Below, one piece after another: positions 7,874 through 16,476 of a stretch of DNA of 46,507 nt. The translations under genes were made by a program, and so were the position numbers. Source of the stretch: Clostridiales bacterium (GTDB lineage Bacteria > Bacillota > Clostridia > Saccharofermentanales > Saccharofermentanaceae); NCBI GenBank assembly GCA_017617295.1, contig JAFZWN010000046.1:1-46507 (forward strand), in the 5' to 3' direction. How positions within the stretch are numbered: the first letter of the stretch is position 1; each line of letters starts with the position of its first letter. The notes under the pieces were generated by a model, which searched no databases, had not been told where the DNA came from, and was given only the letters and a program-made list of their open reading frames with translations.

Positions 7874-9172
7874 ATGGCATATACATACGATAATAACTTT
7901 AAGTTCGAGACGATACAGCTTCACGCAGGACAGGAGAAGCCCGACACGGCAACAGACGCACGTGCGGTACCGATCTATCTCACATCTTCCTACGTATTCA
8001 ATGATTCCGAGGATGCAGCCGCACGATTCGGACTCCGCGCCGGCGGAAACATCTACGGAAGACTTACGAACCCCACTCAGGGCGTCTTCGAGGAGAGGAT
8101 CGCAGCTCTTGAGGGCGGCGTCGCCGCATTGGGCGTAGGTTCGGGCGCAGCGGCGATCACGTACGCCATCCAGGCTGTGGCTCACGCCGGAGATCATATA
8201 ATCGCCGCCAACAATATCTACGGAGGAACGTTCAATCTTCTGAGACACACGCTCCCCGCATACGGTATCACGACGACTTTCGTTGATCCTTTTGATGAGG
8301 CCGCCATCGAAGCAGCTTTTCAGGATAATACAAAGGCCGTTCATATCGAGACACTCGGCAACCCCAATTCAGAGGTCGTTGATATCGAAGCGATAGCTAA
8401 GATCGCTCACAGGCATAACGTTCCCCTGATCGTCGACAATACTTTCGCTACGCCTTACCTGGTAAGGCCCATCGAGTACGGTGCGGACATCGTAGTTCAT
8501 TCCGCCACAAAGTTCATCGGCGGTCACGGCACGACGATCGGTGGCGTTATCATCGATTCCGGTAAGTTCGACTGGACATCCAATGCAGACAAGTATCCCT
8601 GGCTTGTCGAGAATAACGTATCCTATCACGGAGTATCATTTGCACGTGATGTCGGAGCTGCCGCTTATGTTACTTATATCAGAGCGATCCTTCTCCGGGA
8701 TACGGGATCCACACTGTCTCCCGTTCATGCTTTCGTATTCCTTCAGGGACTTGAGACACTGTCCCTTAGAGTCGAGCGTCACGTTGAGAATGCCCTCAAG
8801 GTCGTCAAGTTCTTAAGTGAGCGTCCCGAAGTCGAGAGCGTAAGCCATCCCGCAGTTTCCAAGGATCCCGCCCAGCAGGCTCTCTACAGGAAGTATTATC
8901 CCAACGGCGGCGGATCTATCTTCACATTCGATATCAAGGGCGGAGCCGAAGAAGCAAAGGCTTTCATCGACAAGCTGCAGCTCTTCTCGCTCCTGGCAAA
9001 CGTTGCCGACGTTAAGTCGCTTGCCATCCACCCCGCTTCCACGACACACTCCGAGGATTCCGAGGAAGAGCTCGCGCTTCAGGGTATCAGACCCAACACG
9101 ATCCGTCTCTCCATCGGTACCGAGCATATCGACGATATCATCTCCGATCTGAAGCAGGCTTTCGAAAGCTGA
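7874..9172 (+). CDS. metY: O-acetylhomoserine sulfhydrylase
   Basis: A 432-residue PLP enzyme of the Cys/Met-metabolism family that forms homocysteine from O-acetylhomoserine and sulfide in the cytoplasm. The PLP lysine is K213 in SATKFIGGHG, D188 (VDNTF) contacts the cofactor ring, and NIYGRLTNPT near residue 60 is typical. The length of about 430 and the C-terminal IRLSIGTEHIDDI favour the MetY branch over MetB/MetC, which are nearer 380. The ribosome site AGAGGT precedes the ATG. It is expressed from its own promoter through the Cys-rich leader, opposite to cysK, and ends at a bidirectional terminator. Confidence 0.94.
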   Translation: MAYTYDNNFKFETIQLHAGQEKPDTATDARAVPIYLTSSYVFNDSEDAAARFGLRAGGNIYGRLTNPTQGVFEERIAALEGGVAALGVGSGAAAITYAIQAVAHAGDHIIAANNIYGGTFNLLRHTLPAYGITTTFVDPFDEAAIEAAFQDNTKAVHIETLGNPNSEVVDIEAIAKIAHRHNVPLIVDNTFATPYLVRPIEYGADIVVHSATKFIGGHGTTIGGVIIDSGKFDWTSNADKYPWLVENNVSYHGVSFARDVGAAAYVTYIRAILLRDTGSTLSPVHAFVFLQGLETLSLRVERHVENALKVVKFLSERPEVESVSHPAVSKDPAQQALYRKYYPNGGGSIFTFDIKGGAEEAKAFIDKLQLFSLLANVADVKSLAIHPASTTHSEDSEEELALQGIRPNTIRLSIGTEHIDDIISDLKQAFES

Positions 9173-9204
9173 TCTTTGATACAAACGATTCCTTTAACCA
9201 AAAG

Positions 9205-9234
9205 AAAAGGCCACCGTATTCCGCGGTGGCCTTT
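9205..9234. terminator. Bidirectional terminator between metY and ppiB
   Basis: GGCCACCG (9209-9216) pairs with CGGTGGCC (9224-9231). TTT follows on the plus strand and AAAAGAAAA precedes it, giving a U-rich tail on the minus strand, so it can end both converging units. Confidence 0.85.
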
Positions 9235-9257
9235 GACGTTACTTTGAAGTGCCGGTA

Positions 9258-9743
9258 TCAGAGCTCGACTGTCATGAGTTCGATCACCTGGGGTGAAAGA
9301 GGCTTATCCATATAATCCGTCTTTACCGAAGCGATCCTGTCGACTTCCTCGATACCGCTTATAACCTTTCCGAAAGCAGCATATGATCCGTCCAGATGAG
9401 GTGCATCCTCGTGCATGATGAAGAACTGCGAACCTGCGGAATCGGGATCCATTGCCCTTGCCATGGAGAGAACTCCCCTGCTGTGGCGAAGATCGTTCTT
9501 TACGCCGTTTCTTAAAAACTCGCCCTTGATCGTATAGCCGGGACCGCCCGTTCCGTCGCCCTTGGGGCAGCCGCCCTGGATCATGAAGCCCGGGATGACC
9601 CTGTGAAACGTAAGTCCGTTATAGAAGCCCTGACTTGCGAGCTTGATGAAATTCTCAACGGAGATGGGAGCGATCTCGGGATAGAGTTCGCATCTGATGT
9701 CTCCGCCGTCCTTGATCTTGATGGTTACGATGGGATTTGCCAT
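9258..9743 (-). CDS. ppiB: Cyclophilin-type peptidyl-prolyl cis-trans isomerase
   Basis: A 161-residue compact cyclophilin without signal peptide, so cytoplasmic, catalysing proline isomerisation during protein folding. The active-site block [13 protein letters not shown] (47-59) contains the catalytic Arg, and the GSQFFI and AFGKV strands are also present. It starts 15 bp after the pncB stop with GGCAGG as ribosome site, so it is the second gene of a pncB-ppiB unit. There is nothing unusual in length or motifs. Confidence 0.94.
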   Translation of the reverse strand: MANPIVTIKIKDGGDIRCELYPEIAPISVENFIKLASQGFYNGLTFHRVIPGFMIQGGCPKGDGTGGPGYTIKGEFLRNGVKNDLRHSRGVLSMARAMDPDSAGSQFFIMHEDAPHLDGSYAAFGKVISGIEEVDRIASVKTDYMDKPLSPQVIELMTVEL

Positions 9744-9758
9744 TTCTTATACCTGCCT

Positions 9759-11228
9759 TTATTTGATGTGCTTGTTCTTCTTGTATGTGTGAAGGATGTC
9801 GTCCTTGATCTTCCAGAGCTTGGGAGAAAGATCGACATAGTAGTTGTGGGGATTCTCGAATCTCTTGACGGCATCCCAGAGTGAATCGATCTCCTTTGTG
9901 CAGTAGTTCCTTATATCCTTGATCGAAGGAGACTTGTAGACCGGCTTACCGTTCTCGAAGATCTTTACGAGGAGCTTTCTCGTCTCGTAGTTCTCAAGTG
10001 TCTTCGATTTCCATGTCTCGACGGGATCGAAGATCTCATAGGGCTCTCCGTTCGGGATCTCCTCGCCTTCAACGAAAAGGACGTCGGCCATGGCCTTACC
10101 CGTAGCCTTGTCGTAGAACCTTACGATCTCCTTGTTGCAGGGGGTCGTAACCTTGCCGGCATTCTCGGATATCTTCATCTTCGGGATAACGGTGCCGTCC
10201 TCTTCTTCAACTGCGCTGATCTTATATACGCCTCCGAATACAGGTTCGGCCTTGGAGGTGATGAGCCTCTCGCCTACACCGAAGGAATCGATGCAAGCGC
10301 CCTGTCTTATGAGGTCCCTGATAAGATACTCGTCAAGAGCGTTACTTACCGTGATCTTACAGTCCGTAAGACCTGCCTCATCGAGCATCGCTCTGGCCTT
10401 CTGAGTCATATAGGTAAGGTCGCCGCTGTCGATCCTGATGCCGAGAAGCCTCTTGCCCATGGGCTCCAGAACTTCCTTGGCGCATCTGATCGCATTCGGG
10501 ATACCGCTCTTTAAAACGTCATAAGTATCAACAAGGAGCAGAGTCTTGTCGGGATAGGATTCGGCATAAGCCTTGAAAGCCTCGAACTCATCGTCAAAGA
10601 GCATTACCCAGCTGTGTGCCATAGTTCCCGACAGTGGGATATCGAACTGCTGTCCGCAGATCGTACAGGATGTGCCGGCAACGCCCGCGATATAAGCGGC
10701 TCTGGCGCCGAGGACGGAAGCGTCGAAGCCCTGCGCTCTTCTGGCACCGAACTCCATTATCGGTCTTCCCTCTGCGGCTCTAACTATCCTCGCAGTCTTG
10801 GTGGCGATAAGGCTCTGGTGGTTGATCGTACAAAGGAGCGCGGTCTCGAGGAGCTGGGCCTGCAGGACCGGGCCTCTTACCTTTACCAGGGGTTCTCTGG
10901 GGAATACCACGGTACCCTCGGGGATAGCCCATACGTCGCAGCTGAAGTTAAAGTTACGGAGATAATCAATAAACTTGTCATCGAAGCCGTATTTGCTCAG
11001 GAATTGCAGGTCGTCTTCATTGAAGTGAAGATTCGAAAGATAGTCGATCACCTGCTCGAGGCCTGCCATTACGGCAAATCCGCCGCCCTCCGGGACGTTT
11101 CTGAAAAACATATCAAAATATACGATCTTCTCGGCATTGCCGCCGTCGAGATAACCCTTACCCATGGTAAGCTCGTAGAAGTCCGTAAGAAGACTCATGT
11201 TGGTCCGGTCGCTCCACATGTTGGCCAT
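9759..11228 (-). CDS. pncB: Nicotinate phosphoribosyltransferase
   Basis: A 489-residue enzyme that converts nicotinate and PRPP to nicotinate mononucleotide in the NAD salvage pathway, with ATP hydrolysis. Recognisable elements are TDFYELTMGKGYL at the N-terminus, FGARRAQG, SGTMAHSWVM with the conserved His, LLVDTYDVLKSG and GIRIDSGDLTY. The C-terminal extension is typical of the long Gram-positive form. I place the start at MANMWSDRTN (11228), preceded by AGGTGG at 5 nt; a longer frame begins inside the promoter hairpin and is unlikely. It is first gene of the unit with ppiB. Confidence 0.94.
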   Translation of the reverse strand: MANMWSDRTNMSLLTDFYELTMGKGYLDGGNAEKIVYFDMFFRNVPEGGGFAVMAGLEQVIDYLSNLHFNEDDLQFLSKYGFDDKFIDYLRNFNFSCDVWAIPEGTVVFPREPLVKVRGPVLQAQLLETALLCTINHQSLIATKTARIVRAAEGRPIMEFGARRAQGFDASVLGARAAYIAGVAGTSCTICGQQFDIPLSGTMAHSWVMLFDDEFEAFKAYAESYPDKTLLLVDTYDVLKSGIPNAIRCAKEVLEPMGKRLLGIRIDSGDLTYMTQKARAMLDEAGLTDCKITVSNALDEYLIRDLIRQGACIDSFGVGERLITSKAEPVFGGVYKISAVEEEDGTVIPKMKISENAGKVTTPCNKEIVRFYDKATGKAMADVLFVEGEEIPNGEPYEIFDPVETWKSKTLENYETRKLLVKIFENGKPVYKSPSIKDIRNYCTKEIDSLWDAVKRFENPHNYYVDLSPKLWKIKDDILHTYKKNKHIK

Positions 11229-11256
11229 AGTATCCACCTCATAGATGATAATGATT

Positions 11257-11292
11257 AAGCTCCGGGACAAATATCCCGGAGCTTTTATTATA
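11257..11292 (-). promoter_or_regulatory. pncB promoter -10 with transcript-start hairpin
   Basis: On the minus strand TATAAT (11292-11287) is followed by an 11-bp stem AAGCTCCGGGA/TCCCGGAGCTT (11284-11274 with 11267-11257), so the transcript would begin inside the first arm and carry a stable 5' stem. A weak -35 TTAACT sits about 18 bp upstream. On the plus strand the same hairpin is followed by TTTTATTA and would act as a terminator. The module is shared with the lipoprotein genes upstream. Confidence 0.65.
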
Positions 11293-11319
11293 CACCCAAA
11301 CAGATTCCTTAGTTAATCT

Positions 11320-11499
11320 TTACCCCGCATAATATATGCCGTCGAAAAGGTCATATTCCGAAATATTGTTGACGTTTCCTTCTGATCCTTCGTCGTTGCC
11401 GTCATAGGAAAGATAATAAAGATTCCCGATGTTGATATCCTGAAGAACTATCGTATTGGAAGGCTGGTAGGCATAAACGATCCTCAGAGCCGCTCCAAT
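11320..11499 (-). pseudogene. C-terminal remnant of a third lipoprotein paralogue
   Basis: The last ~60 codons of a protein related to the two lipoproteins upstream are preserved in frame: GAALRIVYAY, a VLQD-xxxGNLYYL segment and the C-terminus FDGIYYAG before TAA match GSSLRIVFYT / VLRD-xxxGELYRI / FGGIMYSA and GNSLRLVLKD / FGDIMYAG of the paralogues. Everything upstream, including the signal peptide, is missing; the fragment follows directly on the remains of a promoter-hairpin module (11511-11538). An in-frame ATG inside that module could in theory give a 75-residue product, but with no sensible ribosome site. I read this as a deletion relic of a former three-gene tandem array. Confidence 0.75.
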
Positions 11500-11510
11500 A
11501 TGATAATAGG

Positions 11511-11538
11511 TCCGAAGATCCCCGGAGCATTTATTATA
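11511..11538 (-). promoter_or_regulatory. Damaged promoter-hairpin module of the third lipoprotein copy
   Basis: On the minus strand TATAAT (11538-11533) is followed by GCTCCGGGG, as in the neighbouring modules, but the distal arm is shortened, leaving only TCCG/CGGA pairing (11526-11523 with 11514-11511). It appears to be the former promoter of the deleted paralogue. Confidence 0.5.
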
Positions 11539-11568
11539 CACCAGCAACCATATCTTGGGGCAGTTCCG

Positions 11569-13185
11569 TCACGCGGAGTACATTATCCCCCCGAAGACTT
11601 CGTTCTCGGGAATATCCAGTCCGTCTATCGTATAAGGTTTTTCCGACGCATATTCGACTATGCGGTAAAGCTCGCCCGTGGCGCAATCCCTTAATACGGC
11701 CATTCCCATTCCGTCATCTCCGAGAGTATAGAATACGATACGAAGGGAGCTTCCCCGTGGGATCGTGGTCTCGACCGAGTCCGGTTCGCCGTTACCGGTC
11801 GTAAAGATATAGGCGGGAACATCGACAAGAGCCGTTATCACGGGAGATCCCGTCACATATCCGTAAGTTCCGCGGATAACGGGGAATCCTCTGTCATCCC
11901 GTACGGTCTCGTACAGGACTCCGTTAGTGCCGAGAAAATATGTCCTCTCCCTTATGTATAAGATCGAAGGATCAGAAGGAACGGATCTGAGGACTACGGT
12001 ATCTTCGGGCTGGTATTCCGATATATGCATATTGTCGGCCTCGATCGGTATGCCGGAAAACGAACCGTATAACATATCGATATAAGAAGCTCCGCTCTCC
12101 GTAAGTTCGAACACATAAGTATCGGATGAGTCGGAATACGTTCCGACGGAAACGTAAAGGAAAGTCCTTCCGTCCAGAGACAAAACCGAATATTCAATAT
12201 CGAAGCCCTCGAAATACCCGTCACCGTTAAAGTGACAGCTGTTGCCGTTGACAATGACGTCATAAGACGTGATGATCCCGTATCCGTCGTACTCACAGTC
12301 GATATCTATAGTATCGGGCGTTCCGTTATTGCCGATATCTATCGTATAGGATCCGATCCCCCGGTCGGAAAGATCGAGCCAGTACGAGTCAAGGAGCGTA
12401 AACTGATCCGTGAAAAGATCCTCATTGCCTCTGTAAAGAGCCGTATAGTAACGGGGCTCATCTCCCATAGGATCGATGATATATGTGATCCCGTAGGGTT
12501 CGATGATCCAGGTCATCATCTGCCCGTTATCTTCGTCCGTGATCCCTGCGGCTGCTCCCAGCGCGGCGGTATCAGAGACTATGTCTCTTAAGGAGACCTG
12601 TTGTCCTGTAGTGACATTATAGTTGATACCCCACATGTTCATTACGCCGTCATTGCCGCTTAATACATCCATAAAAGACAGGAAGCTGCTGTCCGAGCGC
12701 CTTACCGTCAGAGTCCTTCTGACATTGGTCATACCGTATTCGGCCAAAGAGGTATTATAGAGTTCGATACCGTCGACAAGCTCGGGATATAATGCGGCCG
12801 TATCACGGCCGAAACCGATCGTCTCATAATAGTAGTACGATCCGTCTCTCTCACGATATCCGTAATCCTCATAGATATTGAGATAATCTCCTGATGTGAC
12901 CGGCATCAGACCATCAAGGACCCTGTTGCCGGGATCTATTGTAACATCTAAAACAGGTTCTGTTTCCGAAGTCTCTGAGACTTCCGAAGGTTCCGTTTCC
13001 GTTTCTTCAGAGGAAGATCCGGAAGTCTCTTCGCTTTCGCTCGTTGCTGTTTCCTCCGTCACTTCAGTCTCTTCCGTCTCATCTTCTTCGTCATCACCGG
13101 AGTCCTTTTTAAGGCTGTCACAGGACATGAGCGACAGGGCCAGAGACGATGCAAGAAGTGCAGCAAGTATCTTTCTCTTCTTCAT
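11569..13185 (-). CDS. Secreted lipoprotein with acidic linker, copy B
   Basis: A 538-residue lipoprotein. The signal peptide runs to C22 (LSLMSC lipobox), then comes a Glu/Ser/Thr-rich linker to about residue 75 and a folded region beginning with DPGNRVLDGLMPVTSGDYLNIY. Middle segments such as GINYNVTTGQQVSLRDI and WIIEPYGITYII resemble RsiV/DUF3298-type beta domains found in extracytoplasmic anchored proteins, an assignment I hold loosely. It is a clear paralogue of the next gene upstream: the same architecture, the same motif order and the same C-terminal FG-DIMYAG-like end. It has its own promoter-hairpin module. It is probably exposed outside the membrane; function unknown. Confidence 0.88.
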   Translation of the reverse strand: MKKRKILAALLASSLALSLMSCDSLKKDSGDDEEDETEETEVTEETATSESEETSGSSSEETETEPSEVSETSETEPVLDVTIDPGNRVLDGLMPVTSGDYLNIYEDYGYRERDGSYYYYETIGFGRDTAALYPELVDGIELYNTSLAEYGMTNVRRTLTVRRSDSSFLSFMDVLSGNDGVMNMWGINYNVTTGQQVSLRDIVSDTAALGAAAGITDEDNGQMMTWIIEPYGITYIIDPMGDEPRYYTALYRGNEDLFTDQFTLLDSYWLDLSDRGIGSYTIDIGNNGTPDTIDIDCEYDGYGIITSYDVIVNGNSCHFNGDGYFEGFDIEYSVLSLDGRTFLYVSVGTYSDSSDTYVFELTESGASYIDMLYGSFSGIPIEADNMHISEYQPEDTVVLRSVPSDPSILYIRERTYFLGTNGVLYETVRDDRGFPVIRGTYGYVTGSPVITALVDVPAYIFTTGNGEPDSVETTIPRGSSLRIVFYTLGDDGMGMAVLRDCATGELYRIVEYASEKPYTIDGLDIPENEVFGGIMYSA

Positions 13186-13216
13186 GGTCGTATTCCTTTT
13201 CCCTTATAGAATTCAA

Positions 13217-13251
13217 GGCTCCGGAAGATATCCCCCGGAGCCTTGATTATA
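13217..13251 (-). promoter_or_regulatory. Promoter-hairpin module of lipoprotein B
   Basis: On the minus strand the extended -10 TGT-TATAAT (13251-13246) is followed after 3 nt by the stem GGCTCCGG/CCGGAGCC (13242-13235 with 13224-13217). There is no strong T-run in either direction, so a 5' stabilising stem is more likely than a terminator. The layout is the same as upstream of pncB. Confidence 0.6.
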
Positions 13252-13275
13252 ACACACCTGCCACCTCAGGCACTT

Positions 13276-14952
13276 TTATCCTGCATACATGATATCGCCG
13301 AACACCTCATCCTCGGGAAGGTCGGGTCCGTACACGATATGCGGATATTCCTCCACATTCTCGGTAATAAAGTAGAGCCTGTCGCTTTCCTCTTCGTAAA
13401 GGACGACCGTTGCCACTCCGGGGTCCTTAAGGACCAGGCGGAGACTGTTTCCCGCGCTTATGGTACCGTCCGCATAGATCTCATAGACCACGGCATCCAC
13501 ATCGATGAGCGCCGTGACCTGCGGACATCCCTGGATAAATCCGAGCTGGGTATAATCGATATCCGGGAATCCTCTGTCATCGTATGCAACCGTATACAAA
13601 GTCTTATACGTACCGAGGAGCCATGTCCTCTCTCCTCTGTAAAGGCGGTCGGGAGATACCGGCTCGCAGTCGCCGGTAACGGTAAGTGAAGGACTCCATT
13701 CGCTGATCATGTTATTGTCAAACTCTGCGGGGACACCCGTAAGATCGCCCGTAAACGAGTCGATGAACGAAGCTCCGCTTGAGGTCAGCAGGAAGATATA
13801 TGTCTCCACCGCATCGCTGGGGGTATCCTCTTCTACCACAAGATAATAGTTACCGTCTCTTTTATAGATATCGTAATTTGTTCCGAATCCGTCAAAGTAA
13901 TCGTCACCGAAATCGATGGCATTTCCGTTGACGCTTATCGTCAGATATCCCGTTATGCCGGGATTATATTCATCCTCGTGAGGGATCACGCTGATCAGAT
14001 CAGGCACCCCGTCATCACCGATGTCGACAGTATAATCGGTGCCGTCGATGTCGGAAAGGGTCATGTAGAAGTCATCGGAAGGCACGAAGAGATCAGTGAA
14101 AAGATCCTCATTACCCCGGTAGAGCACCGTCCTGTAGATATATCCGACGTCAGCATTATTAGGGATGATGAAGGTGATTCCGTAAGGCTCGATAACGAAG
14201 GATATGCCCTGGACCTCGAGAGCCGCCTCACTGGTCTCCGCGCATCCCGCAGCAGCGATCATGGCCGCCGGGTCGGATGCGATATCAGAAAGCGTTACCG
14301 TCTCGCCCGTAGAGGATAAGAAATTAAATCCCTTAGCGGACACCGTCATATCGATATCGGCAGACAGGCGGTCCACACCGCTCAGGAACGTGCTGTCCGC
14401 TCTTCGAAGCGTAAGCCGGCGGCAGTAGTAACCCGGTTCGGAATACCAGTCGGAATAATCGTAATCCGATCTTTCCGCATTATAGGAATCCAGTGCCGCA
14501 GCAAGCTGCGGGTATGCTTCCGCCGTCGAATGTTCAAGGTCGAATACGTCATGCGAATATGTCCTGTCAGTCCCGGATACCGACTCCCACTGCATATAGA
14601 TATTCAGATAGTCAGTTGAAGTAACGGGCATTATGTCATCGAAGATCCTGTTCCCGGGATCAGCCGGGATGACCGGCTCGGAGACGCAGGATTCGGTCGT
14701 GAGCGGCTCCTTATCGGAAGGCTCGGTCTCATCTTCCGAAGGATCAGACTCTGTCTCTTCGCTTTCTGTCGTCTCCTCCGTATCCTCTGCGTCTTCGGTC
14801 TCGTCTTCTTCCTCGTCTTCGTCATCATCCTCATCATGCCTGTGGTGTCCCGAAGAACCTCCGGTCAGGGCGTCACAGGACGTAAGCGGGACTACAGATA
14901 AAGTCATTGTCACTGCCAGAAGGAGTGCCAGTCTCTTTCGAAGATCTTTCAT
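13276..14952 (-). CDS. Secreted lipoprotein with acidic linker, copy A
   Basis: A 558-residue lipoprotein. The signal peptide ends in LTSC with C26 as lipidation site, then come a His patch, a very acidic Asp/Glu/Ser/Thr linker (about residues 35-85) and a folded domain that opens with DPGNRIFDDIMPVTSTDYLNIY. It shares motif order with copy B throughout, including GFNFLSSTGETVTLSDI, FVIEPYGITFII and the closing EDEVFGDIMYAG. The start at 14952 is supported by GGAGGG 4 nt upstream; the longer frame would bury the signal peptide. RsiV/DUF3298-like folding is a tentative suggestion. It lies downstream of the stomatin gene but separated from it by a terminator. Confidence 0.88.
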   Translation of the reverse strand: MKDLRKRLALLLAVTMTLSVVPLTSCDALTGGSSGHHRHDEDDDEDEEEDETEDAEDTEETTESEETESDPSEDETEPSDKEPLTTESCVSEPVIPADPGNRIFDDIMPVTSTDYLNIYMQWESVSGTDRTYSHDVFDLEHSTAEAYPQLAAALDSYNAERSDYDYSDWYSEPGYYCRRLTLRRADSTFLSGVDRLSADIDMTVSAKGFNFLSSTGETVTLSDIASDPAAMIAAAGCAETSEAALEVQGISFVIEPYGITFIIPNNADVGYIYRTVLYRGNEDLFTDLFVPSDDFYMTLSDIDGTDYTVDIGDDGVPDLISVIPHEDEYNPGITGYLTISVNGNAIDFGDDYFDGFGTNYDIYKRDGNYYLVVEEDTPSDAVETYIFLLTSSGASFIDSFTGDLTGVPAEFDNNMISEWSPSLTVTGDCEPVSPDRLYRGERTWLLGTYKTLYTVAYDDRGFPDIDYTQLGFIQGCPQVTALIDVDAVVYEIYADGTISAGNSLRLVLKDPGVATVVLYEEESDRLYFITENVEEYPHIVYGPDLPEDEVFGDIMYAG

Positions 14953-14964
14953 ATATCCCTCCAT

Positions 14965-15006
14965 AAAAAAGGTTCCGCAGAACCTTAGTCTACGGAACCC
15001 ATTATA
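14965..15006 (-). terminator. Terminator/attenuator between the stomatin gene and lipoprotein A, with embedded -10
   Basis: On the minus strand TATAAT (15006-15001) is followed by GGTTCCG (14999-14993), then AAGGTTC (14986-14980) and GAACCTT (14975-14969), then six T. The last arm can pair either with the first segment (via CGGAACC, 14977-14971) or with the second, which forms a compact terminator with a T-run. Two mutually exclusive stems directly in front of a gene give it an attenuator-like look, but it may simply be the stomatin terminator. Confidence 0.7.
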
Positions 15007-15046
15007 TACTGTCGATAAATTGACTCGCGTCAACCGATAGTATGAT

Positions 15047-15931
15047 TTACTCTTTTACGATCTCCTTGACCGATGTGGCAAGACCTGCAAGGCCCTGGAT
15101 CTCGGAAGGGATGATGATCTTGGTTGCCTTACCGTCTGCAGCCTTCTCGAATGCCTCGAGGCTCTTGATGGCGATAAGTCCCTGATCAGCTCCGACGTCC
15201 TTGATCATCTGAAGTCCTCTTGCGGTAGCCTCCTGGATGGCAAGGATAGCCTGAGCCTGACCTTCAGCCTCACGGATAGCTGCTTCCTTCTTAGCCTCAG
15301 CACGGAGGATAGCGGACTCCTTCTCACCTTCTGCCACGCGGATGGCGGACTCTTTCTGACCTTCGGCGATGAGGATCGACTCTCTCTTCTCTCTCTCGGC
15401 CTTCATCTGCTTCTCCATCGCTACCTGGATCTCGCGGGGCGGGATGATGTTCTTAAGCTCAACTCTGTTGACCTTGATGCCCCAGGGATCCGTTGCCTCA
15501 TCGAGGAGCTCTCTCATCTTGGAGTTGATGATGTCACGGCTCGTGAGTGTCTGATCGAGCTCGAGGTCACCGATGATGTTACGAAGCGTTGTAGCGGAAA
15601 GATTCTCGATAGCGCTGATAGGACGCTCGATACCGTATGTGTAGAGCTTGGGATCGACGATCTGATAGAAAAGGACCGTATCGATCTGCATCGTAACGTT
15701 ATCCTTTGTGATAACAGCCTGCGGGGGGAAATCCGCAACTTTCTCTTTAAGTGTGATCTTCTTTGCTACTCTGTCGATGAAAGGGGCCTTGAAATGGATA
15801 CCCGTTCCCCATGTGCATCTGTAGGCGCCGAGTCTCTCGACGATGAATGTCGTGGCCTGAGGCACGATCTTGATGCAAGATACAAAGATTACCAAAAGTA
15901 CTACTGCAATTGATCCGATTACAAAAGGCAT
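15047..15931 (-). CDS. SPFH/stomatin-family membrane protein (QmcA-like)
   Basis: A 294-residue protein with an N-terminal membrane helix (residues 3-22), an SPFH domain (about 25-190, including VERLGAYRCTWGTG and TLRNIIGDLELDQTL) and an Ala/Glu/Lys-rich coiled coil (about 185-240) for oligomerisation. It is expected to form cage-like rings on the cytoplasmic membrane and to work with its NfeD partner. Its ATG is 1 nt after the NfeD stop, so the two are translationally coupled. It is a bacterial stomatin rather than a protease, as no catalytic residues are present. Confidence 0.94.
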   Translation of the reverse strand: MPFVIGSIAVVLLVIFVSCIKIVPQATTFIVERLGAYRCTWGTGIHFKAPFIDRVAKKITLKEKVADFPPQAVITKDNVTMQIDTVLFYQIVDPKLYTYGIERPISAIENLSATTLRNIIGDLELDQTLTSRDIINSKMRELLDEATDPWGIKVNRVELKNIIPPREIQVAMEKQMKAEREKRESILIAEGQKESAIRVAEGEKESAILRAEAKKEAAIREAEGQAQAILAIQEATARGLQMIKDVGADQGLIAIKSLEAFEKAADGKATKIIIPSEIQGLAGLATSVKEIVKE

Positions 15932-15932
15932 A

Positions 15933-16388
15933 TTATTTTTCCTCCTCTGTGTTTATCTTCTCGACGAAAAGCTTGACGCCTTCGAGAGATATTACCTTTA
16001 CCTTGGCCCCTTCCTGGATGTTACGTGCCGCTTTGGCACTCCAGACCTGGCCCATTACCTTTACCTGACCCTTTCCATCAATAGGGTCGATCGTCTTGAT
16101 GACGATACCTTCCTTGCCGATCAGACGGTCCGCATTCGTCGGTTCTCTGTTCTCAGCATTCTTCTTATCAAGCTGCGGCTTGATCCAGATGATGCAGATT
16201 ATGAAGCAGATGACGGAGACGACTACCATGGCAACAAGCTGTGCCGTGTGCGGAAAGCCGAGAAGATCCATTATCATAGCGACAAGGCAGCCGGCTGCGC
16301 ACCAGACTGTTGTAAGTCCCAATGTCAGTGCTTCGATCACAAGGAATACGACCATCAGTATCAGCCATATGATCCACATTGCAACCAT
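15933..16388 (-). CDS. NfeD-family membrane protein (short form)
   Basis: A 151-residue protein with three close-packed hydrophobic helices (about residues 5-68) and a C-terminal OB-fold domain (about 88-143, GKEGIVIKTIDP and GQVWSAKA motifs). This is the short NfeD lacking the ClpP-like protease domain; such proteins partner SPFH-family stomatins, encoded immediately downstream. GGAGGTG lies 8 nt before the ATG. The pair is transcribed from a consensus-like promoter at 16420-16448. Confidence 0.93.
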   Translation of the reverse strand: MVAMWIIWLILMVVFLVIEALTLGLTTVWCAAGCLVAMIMDLLGFPHTAQLVAMVVVSVICFIICIIWIKPQLDKKNAENREPTNADRLIGKEGIVIKTIDPIDGKGQVKVMGQVWSAKAARNIQEGAKVKVISLEGVKLFVEKINTEEEK

Positions 16389-16419
16389 ATATTTGCACCT
16401 CCCTTATTAAGTTAAGGGG

Positions 16420-16448
16420 ATTATAAGATATCGGAATAGCCCTTTCAA
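16420..16448 (-). promoter_or_regulatory. Promoter of the nfeD-stomatin unit
   Basis: On the minus strand TTGAAA (16448-16443), a 17-bp spacer and TATAAT (16425-16420) form a near-consensus sigma-A promoter, with transcription starting near 16413. Confidence 0.85.
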
Positions 16449-16476
16449 TAAAACAGATTCCAACTTATAAAAGTCT

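Noticed and set aside
11320..11547. A genuine 75-residue gene at the relic
   Set aside because: Its proposed start lies inside the promoter-hairpin module and lacks a ribosome site, and its tail aligns with the ends of the two lipoproteins.
12896..13246. Ser-rich plus-strand frames opposite the lipoprotein linkers (also 14633-15040 and 43162-43425)
   Set aside because: These are antisense images of Glu/Asp-rich coding sequence, which always yields Ser/Val-rich open frames.
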